Below are positions 60,796 through 64,000 of a stretch of 64,000 bases of DNA, one piece after another. Positions within the stretch are counted from its first letter, which is position 1; the number at the start of each line of letters is the position of its first letter. The notes under the pieces were generated by a model. It was not told where the DNA came from, made no database searches, and saw only the letters and a list, made by a program, of their open reading frames with translations. Location: positions 992,001-1,056,000 of the forward strand of contig NZ_CP040174.1 of the NCBI RefSeq assembly GCF_007858535.1, given 5' to 3'. The position numbers and the translations under genes were made by a program. This DNA is from Arthrobacter sp. UKPF54-2. GTDB lineage: Bacteria; Actinomycetota; Actinomycetes; Actinomycetales; Micrococcaceae.

Positions 60796-60880
60796 ACGCT
60801 CCCGCACTTCCGGCACCACCCCGACGCACGCTCCCGTCCCCGACCGCCAAAAACGCGGGAGGGTCCGTCCGTGCCGGAGG
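60796..60880. terminator. Stem-loop region after panC with a repeated GCTCCCG element
   Basis: ACGCTCCCG occurs at about 60796 and 60828. Nested arms CTCCCG/CGGGAG and TTCCGGCAC/GTGCCGGAG can pair. It lies downstream of panC on the minus strand and probably terminates it. Confidence 0.45.
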
Positions 60881-60883
60881 AGG

Positions 60884-61771
60884 TCAGGAGTTCAGCGGGA
60901 CGTTGTCGATCAGCCGTACCGGGCCGACCTTGGCCGCGATCAGCACCAGGCCCTCGCCGCGGAACGGGGTTTCCCGGCAGTTCTCGGCGAGCGGCTCGAG
61001 GGTGCGGGGATCCACGACGTCGAAGTAGTCCAGCGCGACGAGCGGCTGGGACTCCACGAGCGCCCGGGCAGAGTCCAGATCGAGCGGCTCGTGGGCGTTG
61101 GCCCGCTCCTCCACCAGCCGCAGCGCCCGGGACAGCACAAGGGCGGCCTCACGTTCAGCGGCGGAGAGGAACCGGTTGCGGCTGGAGAGCGCCAGCCCGT
61201 CCGGGGACCGCACGATCGGTACCGGCACGATCTCCACCGGGAAGTTCAGGTCCGCTACCATCCGCTGGACCAACGCCAGCTGCTGGGCGTCCTTCTGGCC
61301 GAAATAGGCCCGGTAGGAAGCTTGTCCTGCGCCGGGAAGCCCGTAGTGCAGCAGCTTAGCGACCACCGTCAGGGCGCCGTCGAAGTGCCCGGGCCGGGAG
61401 GCGCCCTCCCACTTTTCCGCGAGCACGCCCGAGGTGATCCGCACCATCGGTTCCCCGCCGGGGTAGACCTCCTCCACCGACGGTGCGAAAGCCAGGTCGA
61501 CCCCTTCGGCGTCGAGCAGCGCCAGGTCCGCCTCGAGGGTGCGCGGGTAGCGGTCGAGGTCTACCGCCTCGCCAAACTGCAGCGGGTTGACGAAGATGCT
61601 GGCCACCACAACGTCGTTCTGCTCGACGGCGGTGCGGGCCAGCCGTGCGTGGCCCTCGTGCAGGGCGCCCATGGTGGGCACAAGCCCCTGCGAGGTGCCG
61701 CCCCGTTCAGTGAGCAGGCGTGCGCTCTCCTTGCGGAGCTCCGCCGCCGTGGTTACGAGCCGGATGGCCAT
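60884..61771 (-). CDS. panC: Pantoate-beta-alanine ligase
   Basis: 295 residues from the ATG at 61771 (the frame goes further up without a start signal). The HIGH-like motif is in [15 protein letters not shown], and the pantoate/ATP-binding features [29 protein letters not shown] and [11 protein letters not shown] are present. It makes pantothenate (vitamin B5). It starts one base after the stop of the DUF2520 gene, so the two are one operon. Confidence 0.96.
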   Translation of the reverse strand: MAIRLVTTAAELRKESARLLTERGGTSQGLVPTMGALHEGHARLARTAVEQNDVVVASIFVNPLQFGEAVDLDRYPRTLEADLALLDAEGVDLAFAPSVEEVYPGGEPMVRITSGVLAEKWEGASRPGHFDGALTVVAKLLHYGLPGAGQASYRAYFGQKDAQQLALVQRMVADLNFPVEIVPVPIVRSPDGLALSSRNRFLSAAEREAALVLSRALRLVEERANAHEPLDLDSARALVESQPLVALDYFDVVDPRTLEPLAENCRETPFRGEGLVLIAAKVGPVRLIDNVPLNS

Positions 61772-61772
61772 C

Positions 61773-62690
61773 TCAGGGTCCTTCCTCGGGATGCGGGCCG
61801 TCGGTGCCGGGGCTTTGGAGCGCCTGCCCGATGCCGTCAATTTGCTCCGGCCTCAGCAGCCCGCGGCTGCCGGCGCGGCGGGCCGTCGCCCGGGCCATGG
61901 CCAGGTACGCGTCCAGAATATCGCCGGAGCCTCCGCCGAGTTCGCGCAGGGCCTCGGTGTGCGCGGCGACCGTCCCCACGTCCCCGCGCGCCACCGGCCC
62001 GGTCAGCGCCGACTCCCCCGAGGCGAGGGCGTTCTCCAGGCTGGCGCGCAGCAACGGACCCAGCATGCGTTCCGGTGCCTCGACGCCGACTTCGCGCAGC
62101 AGTTCGGACGCCTGCGCCACCAGCGTGACCAGGTGGTTGGAGCCGTGGGCCAGGGCAGCGTGGTAAAGCGTACGGTCCCCCTCGGCGATCGCGACCGGTT
62201 CGGCGCCCATCTCCACCACCAGTGCCTGCGCGATCGGCAGCATGGCCGGGTCCGCCGTCACGCCGAAGCTGCAGTCCAGCAGCCGGGTGAGGTCCAGGCT
62301 CATGCCGGTGAAGGTCATTGCGGGGTGGAGCGCCAGCGGGATGGCCCCCGCGGCGCGGACCGGATGCAGGATCCCGACGCCGAAGCGCCCCGAGGTGTGG
62401 GCCACGAGCTGGCCGGGCTGCCAGGCACCGAGTTTGGCGAGGCCCTCCACGAGGGGTCCGAGGGCGTCGTCCGGGACGGCCAGCAGGACCAGTTCGGCGC
62501 GCTCCACGATGTCCTGCACCTCGAGGATGGGGACGCCGGGCAGAAGCGTTTCGGCGCGGTCACGGCTCGCGTCCGACACGGCGGAGACCCCGACGACGGC
62601 GTGCTCCGCGGCGCGCAGCGCCGCCCCCAGCACGGCCCCCACCTTGCCGGCTCCAATGATTCCGACGCCGAGGCGTCCTGGCTTAGCCAT
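61773..62690 (-). CDS. Rossmann-fold DUF2520 protein, candidate pantothenate-pathway reductase
   Basis: 305 residues. N-terminal Rossmann domain with [18 protein letters not shown] (GxGxxG type) and [10 protein letters not shown]. The C-terminal DUF2520 domain has [20 protein letters not shown] and [18 protein letters not shown], which resembles ketopantoate/6-phosphogluconate-type dimer domains. Adjacent to panC with a one-base gap; pantothenate genes often include a ketopantoate reductase, so that is the leading guess. Its start overlaps the end of the PH gene by eight bases. Confidence 0.87.
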   Translation of the reverse strand: MAKPGRLGVGIIGAGKVGAVLGAALRAAEHAVVGVSAVSDASRDRAETLLPGVPILEVQDIVERAELVLLAVPDDALGPLVEGLAKLGAWQPGQLVAHTSGRFGVGILHPVRAAGAIPLALHPAMTFTGMSLDLTRLLDCSFGVTADPAMLPIAQALVVEMGAEPVAIAEGDRTLYHAALAHGSNHLVTLVAQASELLREVGVEAPERMLGPLLRASLENALASGESALTGPVARGDVGTVAAHTEALRELGGGSGDILDAYLAMARATARRAGSRGLLRPEQIDGIGQALQSPGTDGPHPEEGP

Positions 62691-64000
62691 GCTGCGGCCC
62701 TTCCTGTGGTGCGGGTTCGAGGGGTGCGGATTCGGCGGGTTCCGCGGGTTCCGCGGGTTCGGCGGGCGCCGGTTCGAAGGGCTCGGCCCGGGCGAGCCAG
62801 TGTTCGCTAGTCTGCCGTTTCCGCGCCGTCCGGGCGCGGGCCGCCTGCGCGTCGAGCAGTGCCCGGGCCTCGTCCAGCCCGGCCTGGACCAGCCTTGGCG
62901 CCACAGGCCCGGCGGTGGTGTGCAGGACCAGGTCCGCTACTCGGAAGCGCCGCGCCAGCGGCCCCTGCTGCAGCGCCATCGACTGTGTGCGCTGGTGCGG
63001 GACCAGCACAAGCTGGCGCCACCAGCGGCCGGAGCGGATCAGCAGCGCAGTGCCGGTGGCGGTAAAGCCGTTGCGCCGCCAGCCCAGCGGGGCCAGCAGG
63101 CGCGCCCGCCGCGGGGTGGTGACAAAGCCGCCGTCGTCCGTGATTGTGGAAGCGCCCGCAGCGCCAGGAGCGTCAGGGGCAATTCCGCTGGCCGGGGCGA
63201 GCCCGTGCAGTCCCTCCGTGAAAACCCTCACGGGGTCCGGGGTCCCCGGATCGGGAAGGACCAGCGACAGCATGGTGAACACCTCCGCCAAGGTCCCCAC
63301 CGGCAGCAGGGTGGTCCGGGAGGAACCCTCGCCGTTGCTGCCCGCGGCCCCATAGCCGGCCGCGTTGACCTGGATCCGGTACCAGCCGAAGATCCGCCAC
63401 AGCGGGGGCTGGCTGATGCGCACGGCCTGGATCCGGCCCGGCGGCAGGGTCTGGGCCTGGGTGTCCAGCAGGCCGTAGTGCAGCCGGATCCCGTCGGCGG
63501 AAACGGCGGCGGTGAAGTTGTAGCCCTTATTGAAGGAATTCCAGTACGCCGCGACGAGGCCCAGGCCGGCGGGGATCAGGTAAAAGTAGAAACTGCGGTT
63601 CTCGGTCACGGCGCTGAGCACCACGGAGGCCACGGCTGCCAGGACGATGAAGACGCTTTGCTCGCTGAGCATCAGCGACCCGGCCAGGCGGGGCGGTGGA
63701 ACGGTCAGCACGGTGTGTTCCGGAGCCTCCGCGGCGGCCGGAAACCGGGGCCCGGTGTCAGCTGGCTCACCCGGCCCGGGCTGCGCCGTCACCCCGTCGG
63801 CTCCGGAGGCGCTGGCGAGGATGGCCGCGCGGAGCCGGCGGGCCTCGTCGGCGCGCAGGTAGGCCAGGTGCACCGCGGACTGGCCGGCGTCGGCCACCTC
63901 GAACCTGAGCTCCGCAAGCCCGAAGATCCGTGCGAGCAGGGGCTGCACGACGTCGATCGCCTGGACCCGGTCCAGCCGGGCCTGGCGCTGCTGCTTGAAC
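62683..64000 (-). CDS. PH-domain (YdbT/bPH2-like) membrane protein, 3' part (5' end outside window)
   Basis: The frame is open to the right edge. Two bPH2-type domains are visible: RQARLDRVQAIDVVQPLLARIFGLAELRFEVADAG at the upstream edge and SADGIRLHYGLLDTQAQTLPPGRIQAVRISQPPLWRIFGWYRIQV (key residues only). Two to four membrane spans (LSEQSVFIVLAAVASVV, FYLIPAGLGLVAAYW) separate them. The C-terminus ends in a Pro-Ala-Glu repeat (AEPAEPAEPAE). Family members link envelope stress and are of unclear function. It is the first gene seen in the operon with DUF2520 and panC. Confidence 0.88.
   Translation of the reverse strand, partial: FKQQRQARLDRVQAIDVVQPLLARIFGLAELRFEVADAGQSAVHLAYLRADEARRLRAAILASASGADGVTAQPGPGEPADTGPRFPAAAEAPEHTVLTVPPPRLAGSLMLSEQSVFIVLAAVASVVLSAVTENRSFYFYLIPAGLGLVAAYWNSFNKGYNFTAAVSADGIRLHYGLLDTQAQTLPPGRIQAVRISQPPLWRIFGWYRIQVNAAGYGAAGSNGEGSSRTTLLPVGTLAEVFTMLSLVLPDPGTPDPVRVFTEGLHGLAPASGIAPDAPGAAGASTITDDGGFVTTPRRARLLAPLGWRRNGFTATGTALLIRSGRWWRQLVLVPHQRTQSMALQQGPLARRFRVADLVLHTTAGPVAPRLVQAGLDEARALLDAQAARARTARKRQTSEHWLARAEPFEPAPAEPAEPAEPAESAPLEPAPQEGPQHG

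Overview
The window is high-G+C DNA with dense gene packing and actinobacterial marker genes: Lsr2, a PHO box of 11-bp units, an ATP-dependent ClpC, a three-gene Pst operon behind pstS, DisA, and many start codons 6-7 bases after a TANNNT hexamer. Gene content and codon use look most like Micrococcaceae (Arthrobacter or Pseudarthrobacter type). That placement is recognition from memory, not a database result.

Layout. Positions 1-2.6 kb hold the end of an aldo/keto reductase, two small stress or envelope proteins and a PrmC-like methyltransferase. A secreted GH13 amylase with two C-terminal X25-like repeats follows (2.8-5.9 kb), behind a LacI-type operator. Next come a Ser/Thr kinase coupled to a small cysteine-rich protein and a MarR regulator (6-7.8 kb). 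From 8.1 to 14.9 kb, two CusA/CzcA-like RND pumps sandwich a very short lipoprotein that matches only the membrane-proximal end of an RND adaptor. At 14.93-19.70 kb is a 4.7-kb integrated island in a tRNA-Lys gene. It carries a DUF3800 gene, a HIRAN gene, a capsid-gene remnant, a 5'-truncated integrase and a complete IS1249-like element.

Phosphate genes follow (20-27 kb): a DUF47/PiT pair faces pstSCAB. Then come a FUSC-type membrane protein, a secreted GH25-like protein and radA. Copper handling sits at 30.7-35.4 kb: SHOCT protein, multicopper oxidase, CopB-type ATPase behind a CsoR-type palindrome, and a methyltransferase. A fatty-acid desaturase and its ferredoxin-reductase partner are divergent from a PucR-type regulator (35.4-39 kb). 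The rest is mostly core: a kinase-GAF fusion, prfC, disA, mutY, the dhaKLM operon, an N-acetyltransferase, an S9 peptidase, a Rieske protein, clpC, lsr2, lysS, two paralogous hydrolases around tdk, an MFS exporter, panC with a DUF2520 gene, and the 3' part of a PH-domain protein.

The most unusual points are the tandem RND pair with a minimal adaptor, in which pump 1 has lost residues of the TM4 proton relay; the DUF3800-HIRAN cargo pair in the island; the window-wide TANNNT-N6-start geometry, which suggests widespread leaderless transcripts and would give mutY an ATC start; and a palindromic intergenic repeat found twice between convergent genes.
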